In this document: piece after piece, positions 18,322 through 25,954 of the stretch
How positions within the stretch are numbered: the stretch's first letter is position 1
Layout of the letters: the number at the start of each line of letters is the position of its first letter
Assembly: GCF_016428855.1 (NCBI RefSeq)
Contig: NZ_JAELTN010000020.1
Coordinates: 1-64,000, forward strand
Source: Pedobacter sp. ASV28
Lineage (GTDB): Bacteria; Bacteroidota; Bacteroidia; Sphingobacteriales; Sphingobacteriaceae
Reading direction: 5' to 3'
DNA length: 64,000 nucleotides
Notes under the pieces: generated by a model
The model's database searches: none
What the model saw: the letters and a program-made list of their open reading frames with translations, nothing else
What the model was told of the DNA's origin: nothing
Made by a program: the position numbers and the translations under genes

Positions 18322-18885
18322 ATGATCAGACCTGCCAAACCAGAAGATGCAAGATTTATTGCCGAGTTAATGATCCATGCCATGAAGGAACTGGCCATGC
18401 AATTCAGGAATTCGGATAAAACCGAAGATTGCATTGCTCTTTTCCAACATTTTTGTACGCTTGAGCACAACCAATATAGCTACCAGAATACCTTGGTTTA
18501 CGTAGAAAACAACGAAATTATAGGTTCTATTACCGCATATGATGGTGCTTTATTAAAAGCATTACGCCTGCCATTTTTCAATTACATTAAAAAATATCAT
18601 GACAATGCCGATTTTATAATGGAAGAAGAAAGCGCTGCAGGAGAATTCTATTTAGACACCATCAGTATAAAACCAGGTCACAGAGGTAAGGGCTTAGGTC
18701 AACTTCTAATTAAGGCAGCAATAGCATGGGCCGAACAACTTGGGCATCAAAAAGTAGGATTATTGGTAGACAAAGAAAATCCTGCGGCTAAAAGGCTATA
18801 TGAAAGGCTCGGTTTTGTTCCCGAGGGAGAGAGAATTTTATTGGGCAAACCTCACGAACATTTAGTTTATAGTCTACCCATCTGA
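18322..18885 (+). CDS. GNAT-family N-acetyltransferase
   Basis: 187-residue acetyltransferase using acetyl-CoA; substrate unknown. The acetyl-CoA loop is seen in GHRGKGLGQLLIKAAIAWA (about residues 114-132), preceded by the beta strand FYLDTISIKP and followed by VGLLVDKENPAAKRLYERLGF, the usual motif B region. The start IRPAKPEDARFI is standard for GNATs. The gene begins 6 bp after the stop of the decayed frame upstream, so it may once have been in that transcript; no promoter box of its own is obvious. Confidence 0.87.
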   Translation: MIRPAKPEDARFIAELMIHAMKELAMQFRNSDKTEDCIALFQHFCTLEHNQYSYQNTLVYVENNEIIGSITAYDGALLKALRLPFFNYIKKYHDNADFIMEEESAAGEFYLDTISIKPGHRGKGLGQLLIKAAIAWAEQLGHQKVGLLVDKENPAAKRLYERLGFVPEGERILLGKPHEHLVYSLPI

Positions 18886-19059
18886 ACCTCATAAAAAATC
18901 AGATCATTTCTTATCCCAACCCCACTTTTCAAATTGTCGAATTCATTTCCGATTAAATCCAATGGTCAAACATTCACATACCATGATAAAATAACACCTA
19001 ACCTTCTCATATTTAACAAGATTATACTTATTTTAGTTGAAATCAAAAACCTTTAGATT

Positions 19060-19389
19060 ATGGGAAAATTTGAAATTACAAAAAGGAAAAACGGTGATTA
19101 CCAGTTTAACCTTAAAGCAGGCAATGGTCAGGTTATTTTAACCAGCCAGGGCTATAGCACCAAATCAGGTTGTGAAAACGGTATCGAATCCGTTCGTAAA
19201 AATTCACAGGATGATAAGCACTTCGATCGTTTAGAATCTTCGAGTGGCAAGCCTTATTTTAACCTCACCTCTACAAATGGACAGATTATAGGCACTAGTG
19301 AAATGTATGAAAGCACTTCTAGTCGCGATAACGGGATAGAATCTGTAAAAAAAAATGCACCCGATGCCAGTTTAGATGACCAATCTTAA
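19060..19389 (+). CDS. YegP/DUF1508 protein with two repeats
   Basis: 109 residues built of two DUF1508 modules: KFEITKRKNGDYQFNLKAGN at about 3-50 and HFDRLESSSGKPYFNL at about 54-100, each ending in a SxxxxxNGIESVKKN motif. YegP-type proteins are small cytosolic alpha/beta proteins of unknown role, sometimes stress-linked. Monocistronic, with a 15-bp stem-loop downstream. Confidence 0.85.
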   Translation: MGKFEITKRKNGDYQFNLKAGNGQVILTSQGYSTKSGCENGIESVRKNSQDDKHFDRLESSSGKPYFNLTSTNGQIIGTSEMYESTSSRDNGIESVKKNAPDASLDDQS

Positions 19390-19420
19390 TTTATAGCAGA
19401 TACATTTATTAATCAACGAA

Positions 19421-19462
19421 GTGAAAAATCTGTAAAATCATATTTCATTACAGGTTTTTCAC
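19421..19462 (+). terminator. Stem-loop terminator after the yegP-like gene
   Basis: GTGAAAAATCTGTAA (19421-19435) pairs with TTACAGGTTTTTCAC (19448-19462); 15 bp with one T-G pair and a 12-nt loop. No long T run, so termination efficiency is uncertain. Confidence 0.55.
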
Positions 19463-19982
19463 TCCATCATACTATTTCTTAAAAGCCTTTAAAGCGCATT
19501 TCGATATTCTACAACTCCCAAATATACCGCATACTTTGCCAAATACTACCTCGCCGATAACATCTTCATTATTGTCATTTTAAATGGTATTTCATAATTA
19601 ACCACCTAACACACTGCCCATCAACTCAAACCTTACATCTTAAAAGTCAGATTGGTTTGACATCTAAACGCTACTTTATGTCATATTTTCCCCATCTTGT
19701 TTATTTTATGTACTAAAATAACAAACCAAAACAAACAATTTGCCCTGATTTTTGCTTATTTCTACATACTTCTCAGAAGATGTAAGTACTGTTTTTTTTA
19801 AACAAAAAAAAACAAGGAATAAAATAAATTAAACTTTAATAAAATATTATTGAATTACAATAAATTATAACCTTAAATCAAAAAATAGTGACATTTTAGC
19901 AAAATTTAATTTGGAATGATTTTTGCTATAAAGTAATCATTGAAAAATTCAATATAATATATAACATTTTCAGTAATTTAAC
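19463..19982. other. Gene-free AT-rich stretch upstream of rpoD
   Basis: About 520 bp with no supported gene. A 34-codon open frame ending at 19597 looks vaguely protein-like but has no start context. The last 200 bp is extremely AT-rich. Confidence 0.5.
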
Positions 19983-20014
19983 TTTCCATTCTGCATAAAA
20001 AATTCCTATTTTTG
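19983..20014 (+). promoter_or_regulatory. Promoter of rpoD
   Basis: TTTC at 19983-19986 (one mismatch to TTTG), a 20-nt spacer, and an exact -7 box TATTTTTG at 20007-20014; the ATG is 36 nt further on. Confidence 0.65.
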
Positions 20015-20050
20015 CAAAATCGAAATTATAACGAGGACCAAAACATATAA

Positions 20051-20911
20051 ATGAGACAACTCAAAATAACCCAATCCATTACCAACCGCGAAAGTCAATC
20101 ATTAGACAAATACTTGCACGAGATTGGAAAAGTAGATTTAATCACAGCTGAAGAAGAAGTAATTCTAGCTCGTAAGATACGTGAAGGTGATCAGGCTGCT
20201 CTCGAAAGATTAACAAAAACGAACCTTCGTTTTGTGGTTTCCGTAGCAAAGCAATATCAAAATCAAGGTTTGACCTTAGGCGATTTGATCAATGAAGGCA
20301 ACTTAGGCTTGATCAAGGCGGCTAGACGATTTGACGAAACAAAAGGCTTCAAGTTCATTTCTTATGCTGTTTGGTGGATTCGTCAATCTATTTTACAGGC
20401 TATTGCCGAGCAGAGCCGTATTGTACGTTTGCCGCTAAACCAGGTAGGTTCCCTAAGCAAAATTAGCAAGGCCTTCTCTAAATTAGAGCAGGAATATGAA
20501 CGCGAACCTTCTCCTGAAGAATTGGCAGACATATTGGAAACCACAGTGGATAAAATTTCTGATACATTAAGTAATTCTGGTCGTCACGTATCAATGGATG
20601 CCCCATTTGTACAGGGAGAAGAGAATACCCTATTAGATGTATTGGAAAATCACGAACCTAATACAGATAGTAACTTAATTAACGAATCGCTGTCTGAAGA
20701 AATTAAGCGTTCGTTATCTACACTTACCGAAAGAGAACGTGAAATTATCGTATTGTTTTTTGGGCTGAGTACCAACCACCCACTTTCATTAGAAGAAATT
20801 GGTGAGAAATTTAACTTAACTCGTGAACGTGTCCGTCAGATTAAAGACAAAGCACTACAACGTTTACGCCATACTTCGCGTAGCAAAATCTTGAAATCCT
20901 ATCTAGGATAG
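20051..20911 (+). CDS. rpoD: Primary RNA polymerase sigma factor, RpoD (sigma-70)
   Basis: Housekeeping sigma factor of Bacteroidota, which recognises the TTTG / TAnnTTTG promoters seen across this window. The 286-residue length is the normal short form, lacking region 1.1 and the non-conserved insert of Proteobacterial RpoD. Region 1.2 at about 17-50 ([20 protein letters not shown]), region 2 with [20 protein letters not shown] and [17 protein letters not shown] (about 60-120), region 3 about 125-205, region 4 with the helix-turn-helix [20 protein letters not shown] (about 242-262). Followed by a 12-bp stem terminator that directly abuts the gapdh promoter. Confidence 0.96.
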   Translation: MRQLKITQSITNRESQSLDKYLHEIGKVDLITAEEEVILARKIREGDQAALERLTKTNLRFVVSVAKQYQNQGLTLGDLINEGNLGLIKAARRFDETKGFKFISYAVWWIRQSILQAIAEQSRIVRLPLNQVGSLSKISKAFSKLEQEYEREPSPEELADILETTVDKISDTLSNSGRHVSMDAPFVQGEENTLLDVLENHEPNTDSNLINESLSEEIKRSLSTLTEREREIIVLFFGLSTNHPLSLEEIGEKFNLTRERVRQIKDKALQRLRHTSRSKILKSYLG

Positions 20912-20981
20912 CAGCAAAGAAAAGCTACTTAGTGTAATTTCAACACACTATAACACAATATTTTACAGGAAAATAAAATAG

Positions 20982-21011
20982 AAAAAGATTGGGTACTCTC
21001 CCAATCTTTTT
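20982..21011 (+). terminator. Intrinsic terminator of rpoD
   Basis: Perfect 12-bp stem AAAAAGATTGGG (20982-20993) / CCCAATCTTTTT (21000-21011), 6-nt loop. An in-frame TTG at 20989 lies inside the left arm, so the GAPDH frame should not be started there. Confidence 0.9.
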
Positions 21012-21019
21012 TACTTTTG
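21012..21019 (+). promoter_or_regulatory. -7 promoter box of gapdh
   Basis: TACTTTTG followed by CGGC. It begins at the first base after the rpoD terminator stem, so the terminator hairpin occupies the promoter spacer. Confidence 0.6.
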
Positions 21020-21048
21020 CGGCATTTCTAACCCAAATAATTTCTTGT

Positions 21049-22497
21049 ATGCCTAATAAATATCAATCGGAATTTCAAAACTGGATTGAAAAAGAAAAAA
21101 AAGCACTTGAGCTCATTAAATGCGTTGGCCATTTATGGTTCGACAGATCGATTGAACTCGTACTTTTCCGAAAGCCTTTGTTTGATGTGGGCAGTAGTGA
21201 AATTTTGGCCTATCACCAATATGCCAAAGAGGTCAGTGGAAAGGATATTTCCATTTACGAAACATTAGAACTTGCCAATACAATTGCCCAGTCAAGTCTA
21301 GCTCCCTCCCGTATCGACATTGGTAGGCTAGCTTCTGAATGGCTCGACGAAAGCAATACCCAATCTTCACTACATGATTTTATCATTAGTAAATTGGGAG
21401 CACACATCGGTAAGGACAAAATCAATTTAAAACCCAAAGATGTAATCTTGTACGGCTTTGGTCGTATTGGTCGTATTGCCGCCAGAGAGCTTATTGTGCA
21501 GGCCGGAAAAGGGGAGCAATTACGTTTGCGGGCCATTGTAACCCGCAGCTATAGCGATGAAGAGCTGACCAAACGGGCCGAACTATTGCGTACCGATTCT
21601 ATACATGGCCCTTTCAATGGTACAATTATAGAGGATTTTGAAAGTAAGGCACTGATTATTAATGGACAGACCATTTACCTTATTGCCGTTAAAAATGCAG
21701 AAGAGGCCGACTATACCCAATATGGCATCCATGATGCCCTCTTAATAGATAATACGGGAGTTTATCGTGATCGAGAAGGTTTGGGCAAACATTTATTGGC
21801 CAAAGGAGTAAGCAAGGTATTGCTAACGGCTCCCGCCAAAGGCGATATTCCAAATATCGTCACTGGAATTAACGATAGCGATTTCAACTTTAAAGAAGAG
21901 CACATTTTCTCCAATGCTTCCTGTACCACCAACGCCATTATTCCGGTACTTAAGATCATGGAAGATAGCTTTAGTATAGAAAAAGGACATATTGAAACCG
22001 TACATTCTTATACCAATGATCAAAACTTATTGGATAATTACCATAAAAAATACCGTAGGGGCCGCTCTGCTGCCCTAAATTTGGTCATTACCGAAACTGG
22101 TGCAGACAAAGCAGTTGCCAAGGTGCTACCGCAACTAGCTGGCAAATTAACGGGCAATGCGGTACGTGTGCCTACTCCTAATGTTTCCTTAGCTATCCTA
22201 AATCTTTCTTTGAACAAGCCTACCACAAAAGAGGAAGTAGAAAACGTGCTCAAACAGGCTTCCCTCTTTGGTGATCTTTCAGAACAACTAGAATATTCTG
22301 TCTCCAACGAATTGGTAAGCACTGATCTAATAGGCAATAGTCACGCTTCTATTGTTGATGGCCCGGCCACCATTCTCTCAAGAGATGGCAAATCGGTAAT
22401 ACTATATGCTTGGTACGACAACGAATATGGCTATACGCGTCAGGTCATCCGTTTGGCAAAGAAAATTGCTGGTGTGGTGAGGTTGACCTATTATTAA
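21049..22497 (+). CDS. gapdh: Glyceraldehyde-3-phosphate dehydrogenase, long form
   Basis: Oxidises glyceraldehyde 3-phosphate to 1,3-bisphosphoglycerate with NAD(P)+. The core starts near residue 128 with the nucleotide-binding VILYGFGRIGRIAARELIVQ; the catalytic Cys is in SNASCTTNAIIPVLKIM (about 287-303), with the catalytic His in VHSYTNDQNLLD. The protein is 482 residues, about 125 longer than ordinary GAPDH because of an N-terminal helical extension starting MPNKYQSEFQNWIEKEKKAL; a comparable long form is found in other Bacteroidota. The frame can be extended to TTG 20989, but that codon is in the rpoD terminator and upstream of the -7 box, so ATG 21049 is the start. Role of the extension is unknown. 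Confidence 0.9.
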   Translation: MPNKYQSEFQNWIEKEKKALELIKCVGHLWFDRSIELVLFRKPLFDVGSSEILAYHQYAKEVSGKDISIYETLELANTIAQSSLAPSRIDIGRLASEWLDESNTQSSLHDFIISKLGAHIGKDKINLKPKDVILYGFGRIGRIAARELIVQAGKGEQLRLRAIVTRSYSDEELTKRAELLRTDSIHGPFNGTIIEDFESKALIINGQTIYLIAVKNAEEADYTQYGIHDALLIDNTGVYRDREGLGKHLLAKGVSKVLLTAPAKGDIPNIVTGINDSDFNFKEEHIFSNASCTTNAIIPVLKIMEDSFSIEKGHIETVHSYTNDQNLLDNYHKKYRRGRSAALNLVITETGADKAVAKVLPQLAGKLTGNAVRVPTPNVSLAILNLSLNKPTTKEEVENVLKQASLFGDLSEQLEYSVSNELVSTDLIGNSHASIVDGPATILSRDGKSVILYAWYDNEYGYTRQVIRLAKKIAGVVRLTYY

Positions 22498-22501
22498 CCA
22501 A

Positions 22502-22532
22502 CCGTCATTCTGAACGGGAAGAAGCGCTCATG
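22502..22532. repeat. Intergenic repeat fragment, GTCATTCTGA type
   Basis: CCGTCATTCTGAACGGGAAG followed by AAGCGCTCA between gapdh and the PhzF gene; a short relative of the elements at 7681 and 53315. Confidence 0.45.
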
Positions 22533-22591
22533 GTTGGAATTTTCTGACAATGTAAACACTTCTTCCTGTTCCAAATCACAAATACGATATG

Positions 22592-22599
22592 TAAATTTG
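22592..22599 (+). promoter_or_regulatory. -7 promoter box of the PhzF-like gene
   Basis: Exact TAAATTTG 16 nt before the ATG at 22616. Confidence 0.55.
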
Positions 22600-22615
22600 T
22601 TATAAACCTATTTAC

Positions 22616-23401
22616 ATGAAACTTTCCATCTATCAGGCCGACGCTTTTACCGATAAGCTATTTGGAGGCAATCCAGCAGCAGTTGTTCCATTGTCCGAAT
22701 GGCTCTCCAATAATGAAATGCAAAAAATCGCAGCTGAAAATAACGTATCGGAAACTGCTTTTTTCATTCCCCAAGGCGAAAATTTTGAACTACGTTGGTT
22801 TACCCCCACATTTGAGATAGACCTATGTGGTCACGCCACGTTGGCCACTGCCCATATTTTATTTACCGAACTGAGCTATGGAAAAGATGAAATCCATTTC
22901 CATACCTTAAAAGCCGGCACCTTAACAGTTAAACGCGAAGGAGATTTATATGTTTTGGACTTTCCCTCCAGACCTGCCGTTAAATCGCAGGTTCCAGACG
23001 AACTCCTCACTGCCATTGGTGATAAAAAACCAATTGAAGTACTAAGGGCCAGAGATATTATGTTGGTATACGAACATGAGACAGACATACATGAGCTTAA
23101 GCCAGACTTCTCTGCCTTAGCTAAGATAGATAAAGATGGAGTTATTGTAACTGCCAAAGGCGATCATAGCGATTTCGTTTCCCGATTTTTTATTCCTGCA
23201 GCAGGCATAAACGAAGATCCCGTTACAGGCTCGGCCCACTGCAACCTTATACCCTACTGGGCAGAAAAATTAGGCAAAAATGAACTACATGCTTATCAAA
23301 TTTCGGAAAGAAGGGGTGAGCTTTGGTGCGAACTAAAAGCAGATCGTGTTTTAATGAAGGGAAAAGCTATCACCTACCTAAAAGGCAGTATCTATATTTA
23401 A
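22616..23401 (+). CDS. PhzF-family isomerase/epimerase
   Basis: 261-residue member of the PhzF/DapF-like fold, a two-lobed cytosolic enzyme related to the phenazine-synthesis isomerase. The N-terminus YQADAFTDKLFGGNPAAVVPL is the family signature, followed by the acid of the active site in AAENNVSETAFFIP (about residues 40-53), DLCGHATLATAHILF, and the C-terminal lobe motif EDPVTGSAHCNLIPYWAEKLG. No phenazine genes are present, so this is one of the widespread homologues with unknown substrate. Convergent with the aldo/keto reductase gene. Confidence 0.9.
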   Translation: MKLSIYQADAFTDKLFGGNPAAVVPLSEWLSNNEMQKIAAENNVSETAFFIPQGENFELRWFTPTFEIDLCGHATLATAHILFTELSYGKDEIHFHTLKAGTLTVKREGDLYVLDFPSRPAVKSQVPDELLTAIGDKKPIEVLRARDIMLVYEHETDIHELKPDFSALAKIDKDGVIVTAKGDHSDFVSRFFIPAAGINEDPVTGSAHCNLIPYWAEKLGKNELHAYQISERRGELWCELKADRVLMKGKAITYLKGSIYI

Positions 23402-23402
23402 A

Positions 23403-23436
23403 ATATTGGCGAGCGTAAGATGATGCCCGCCAATAT
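23403..23436. terminator. Shared stem-loop between convergent genes
   Basis: ATATTGGCG (23403-23411) pairs with CGCCAATAT (23428-23436), 16-nt loop, in the 44-bp gap between two converging genes. It can act in both directions; T runs are short. Confidence 0.55.
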
Positions 23437-23445
23437 AATAAAGAT

Positions 23446-24429
23446 TTAAAAATCTGCTAGCTTAGGCTTGGTACCTACTATATTTTCTATATCCTCTATT
23501 ACTTTGTCCGTTAACAAAGGCAAGACTTCCAAAACTTTTAAATTTTCCTGAAGTTGAACAGTTTTTGATGCTCCCAAAATAACCGTACTAACATTAGGAT
23601 TTTTTAAGCACCAGGCGATAGATAATTTGGCCAAAGGAATACCCAACTCATTTGCCAACACCTGTAATGCCGATGCCTTTTCCATCCTATCTGCTGCTAG
23701 CGTCCTATCTTTAAGCCACTCTAAACCCTTCATTCCCAATCGAGTTCCTTCTACCCCGCTATTGGTATATTTTCCCGAGAGGATACCCGAAGCCAATGGC
23801 GACCAAATGGTGGTACCCAATCCATATTCCTTAAACAAATGGAGATATTCATTTTCCAGTTTGTTGCGCTCAAAAAGGTTGTATTGTGGCTGCTCCATTG
23901 TAGGACCTATCAGGTTATATTGTTTAGCTACTACGATAGCTTCCATAATTTCTGAAGCGCTCCACTCTGAGGTACCCCAATACAAAATCTTGCCCTGTTG
24001 TAACAAAGTATTCATTGCCCAAACTGTTTCTTCTATAGGCGTACTTTTATCAGGCCGATGACAGAAGTACAAATCCAAGTAATCTACCTGTAGGCGTTTT
24101 AAAGCGGAATTGCAAGCTTCGATCACATGCTTACGTGACAAGCCTACCCTATTTGGGCCTTTGTTCTCCGTACCAAAAAATACCTTGCTCGACACTACAA
24201 ACGATTCCCTTTCCCACTTTTGGTTTTTAATAATATTGCCCATTACAATTTCCGATTTTCCCTCGGCATAACCTTCGGCATTATCGAAAAAATTAACCCC
24301 GGCATCATAGGCCAAGCCCATAAGCTCATCGGCCACTTTATCGCTGATCTGGTTCCCAAAAGTAAGCCAGCTTCCAAATGAAAGCGCACTCACCTGTAAA
24401 CCTGATTTTCCTAATTTTCTATATTCCAT
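23446..24429 (-). CDS. Aldo/keto reductase (potassium-channel beta-subunit type)
   Basis: 327-residue NADPH-dependent oxidoreductase with an (alpha/beta)8 barrel. Starts MEYRKLGKSGLQVSALSFGS; catalytic tetrad Asp and Tyr in FFDNAEGYAEGKSE (about residues 50-63), Lys in VVSSKVFFG, His in YLDLYFCHRPD. C-terminal cofactor-binding segment contains VILGASKTVQLQENLK. The pattern matches the Kv-beta/YghZ-like branch rather than sugar reductases; the substrate is unknown but is usually a reactive aldehyde or ketone. Monocistronic. Confidence 0.9.
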   Translation of the reverse strand: MEYRKLGKSGLQVSALSFGSWLTFGNQISDKVADELMGLAYDAGVNFFDNAEGYAEGKSEIVMGNIIKNQKWERESFVVSSKVFFGTENKGPNRVGLSRKHVIEACNSALKRLQVDYLDLYFCHRPDKSTPIEETVWAMNTLLQQGKILYWGTSEWSASEIMEAIVVAKQYNLIGPTMEQPQYNLFERNKLENEYLHLFKEYGLGTTIWSPLASGILSGKYTNSGVEGTRLGMKGLEWLKDRTLAADRMEKASALQVLANELGIPLAKLSIAWCLKNPNVSTVILGASKTVQLQENLKVLEVLPLLTDKVIEDIENIVGTKPKLADF

Positions 24430-24557
24430 ACTTCATATATTTTTCAGTAGCAATTTAGAAAGGAATCCATAAAAGTCATGATCAATATTCAAGATTTTAC
24501 AAAAAGAAAACCTTTTTAACTGAATATTCATACCTTTAAATTTCAATATTTATAGAA

Positions 24558-25499
24558 ATGAAACGATTATTATTTATCATCCCATTGGCATTACAATTAG
24601 GTTGCGGTTCAGTCAAAGAAAAATCAACGACCATGAGCAGCAACCAATTATTAAAAGATGTTGAAGTTTTGTCATCTGATGAGTACGAGGGAAGAAAATC
24701 GGGTACCAGAGGAGGGGAATTGGCAAGAGCTTATCTGATAAAGAGACTAAAAGAAATGGGCATTAAACCGCTTCCATCTCTCCATGCATACGAGCAGAAT
24801 TTCGAGATCAAAGGTCGAAACAGTGTGACCAAGGGTGTTAATCTGTTATCTTATGTAAAGGGAAAATCTGATGACGTCATTGTAATTTCCGCACATTACG
24901 ACCACATTGGTATCATTAACAATGAAATATACAATGGCGCAGACGACAACGCTTCTGGCGTGGCTGCTTTATTGAGTTTTGCTAAGTACTTTAACGAACA
25001 CCAACCAAATAACACACTCATTTTTGCGCTTTTTGATGCCGAAGAAATGGGTCTTCAGGGAGCCAAGTCGTTTGTGGCCAATCCGCCGGTAGCCTTAGAT
25101 AAAATAAAGTTAAACATCAATATGGACATGATCAGCCATAATGATAAAGGCGAGCTCTATGCCTGTGGTACATTTAAGTATCCTCAACTAAAGGGATATC
25201 TTACGACCACCAACCCAAACATCAAACTTTTGCTGGGTCATGACGATCCTAAATTAGGCCATGATGACTGGACTAACCAAAGTGACCAGGGCGCTTTTAA
25301 CGCTAAAAACATTCCTTTCTTATATTTTGGTGTAGAAGATCATAAAGATTACCACAAAGCTACAGATGAGTTTAAAAACATTAACCAAACATTTTATACC
25401 AATGCCGTGGCGGTAATACAGGAAGTGATTATCAATATAGATAAGCAGCGCGATATACAAGCTATATTCAGAGAAAACCTGCAAATGAAAAAACAGTAG
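24558..25499 (+). CDS. M28-family zinc aminopeptidase, lipoprotein
   Basis: 313 residues with a lipoprotein signal (MKRLLFIIPLALQLGCGS, Cys16), so anchored in the envelope and acting in the periplasm or at the cell surface. Metal ligands of an M28 di-zinc peptidase are visible: His/Asp in ISAHYDHIG, Asp in NGADDNASGVAAL, the Glu pair in FALFDAEEMGLQGA, Asp in NINMDMIS, and a last His in VEDHKDYHKATD. No protease-associated domain. Expected to cleave N-terminal residues from peptides for nutrition. A near -7 box TACCTTTA lies at 24531. Followed by a strong bidirectional hairpin. Confidence 0.9.
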   Translation: MKRLLFIIPLALQLGCGSVKEKSTTMSSNQLLKDVEVLSSDEYEGRKSGTRGGELARAYLIKRLKEMGIKPLPSLHAYEQNFEIKGRNSVTKGVNLLSYVKGKSDDVIVISAHYDHIGIINNEIYNGADDNASGVAALLSFAKYFNEHQPNNTLIFALFDAEEMGLQGAKSFVANPPVALDKIKLNINMDMISHNDKGELYACGTFKYPQLKGYLTTTNPNIKLLLGHDDPKLGHDDWTNQSDQGAFNAKNIPFLYFGVEDHKDYHKATDEFKNINQTFYTNAVAVIQEVIINIDKQRDIQAIFRENLQMKKQ

Positions 25500-25503
25500 A
25501 AAC

Positions 25504-25535
25504 AAAAATCCCAACTTTAAAAAGTTGGGATTTTT
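25504..25535. terminator. Bidirectional intrinsic terminator
   Basis: 15-bp stem AAAAATCCCAACTTT (25504-25518) / AAAGTTGGGATTTTT (25521-25535) with T runs on both strands. It serves the M28 gene (plus) and the small gene ending at 25540 (minus). Confidence 0.88.
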
Positions 25536-25539
25536 TGTT

Positions 25540-25806
25540 TTAGAAATCTATGTCAACAATTGACTTTATAGGTACATGCACATTATTCTTTAACTGTAGA
25601 TATTTCTCGGTGACCGACCATACGGTTGTACTTACCTTTTTAACACCTTGCCTGGTATTAAATGCGATGTATGCTTTAGATTTAAACTCGTTGCCCAACC
25701 TTTGCGCAGATGAAAGCTTGGATAACATCTCTTCAGACAATTGCACATCTGCAGGCAAAAATTCGTGTACGTTTATTTCTTCCTTTTCAATTAATTCCCC
25801 AATCAT
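25540..25806 (-). CDS. Small conserved-looking protein of unknown function
   Basis: 88 residues, acidic N-terminal half, no signal peptide, no membrane segment, no motif I recognise. The C-terminal half (KAYIAFNTRQGVKKVSTTVW, then SVTEKYLQLKNNVHVPIKSI) looks like a small beta-barrel with alternating polar/apolar residues. A near -7 box TAAGCTTG on the minus strand at 25837-25830 lies 24 bp upstream, and the strong hairpin at 25504 lies just downstream, which supports a real, separately transcribed gene. Confidence 0.65.
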   Translation of the reverse strand: MIGELIEKEEINVHEFLPADVQLSEEMLSKLSSAQRLGNEFKSKAYIAFNTRQGVKKVSTTVWSVTEKYLQLKNNVHVPIKSIVDIDF

Positions 25807-25908
25807 AAGTATTATATTTTTTGTTTGAACAAGCTTACCATTTTTTTATAAGAATGCCAATATTGTATCTTAATTTTTAGACAGTTTACTGTAAAAATTT
25901 AATCATAA

Positions 25909-25934
25909 AAAAAGACTGCTAATGCAGTCTTTTT
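25909..25934 (-). terminator. Intrinsic terminator of the lolD-to-S41 operon
   Basis: 11-bp perfect stem AAAAAGACTGC (25909-25919) / GCAGTCTTTTT (25924-25934) with a TAAT loop and runs of A/T on both sides, 20 bp beyond the minus-strand stop at 25955. Confidence 0.87.
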
Positions 25935-25954
25935 ACATAAATGCATTGATTTTT

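Noticed and set aside
19493-19597. 34-codon open frame upstream of rpoD whose end looks a little like a RelE/ParE toxin
   Set aside because: Too short, no start codon context, no antitoxin beside it.
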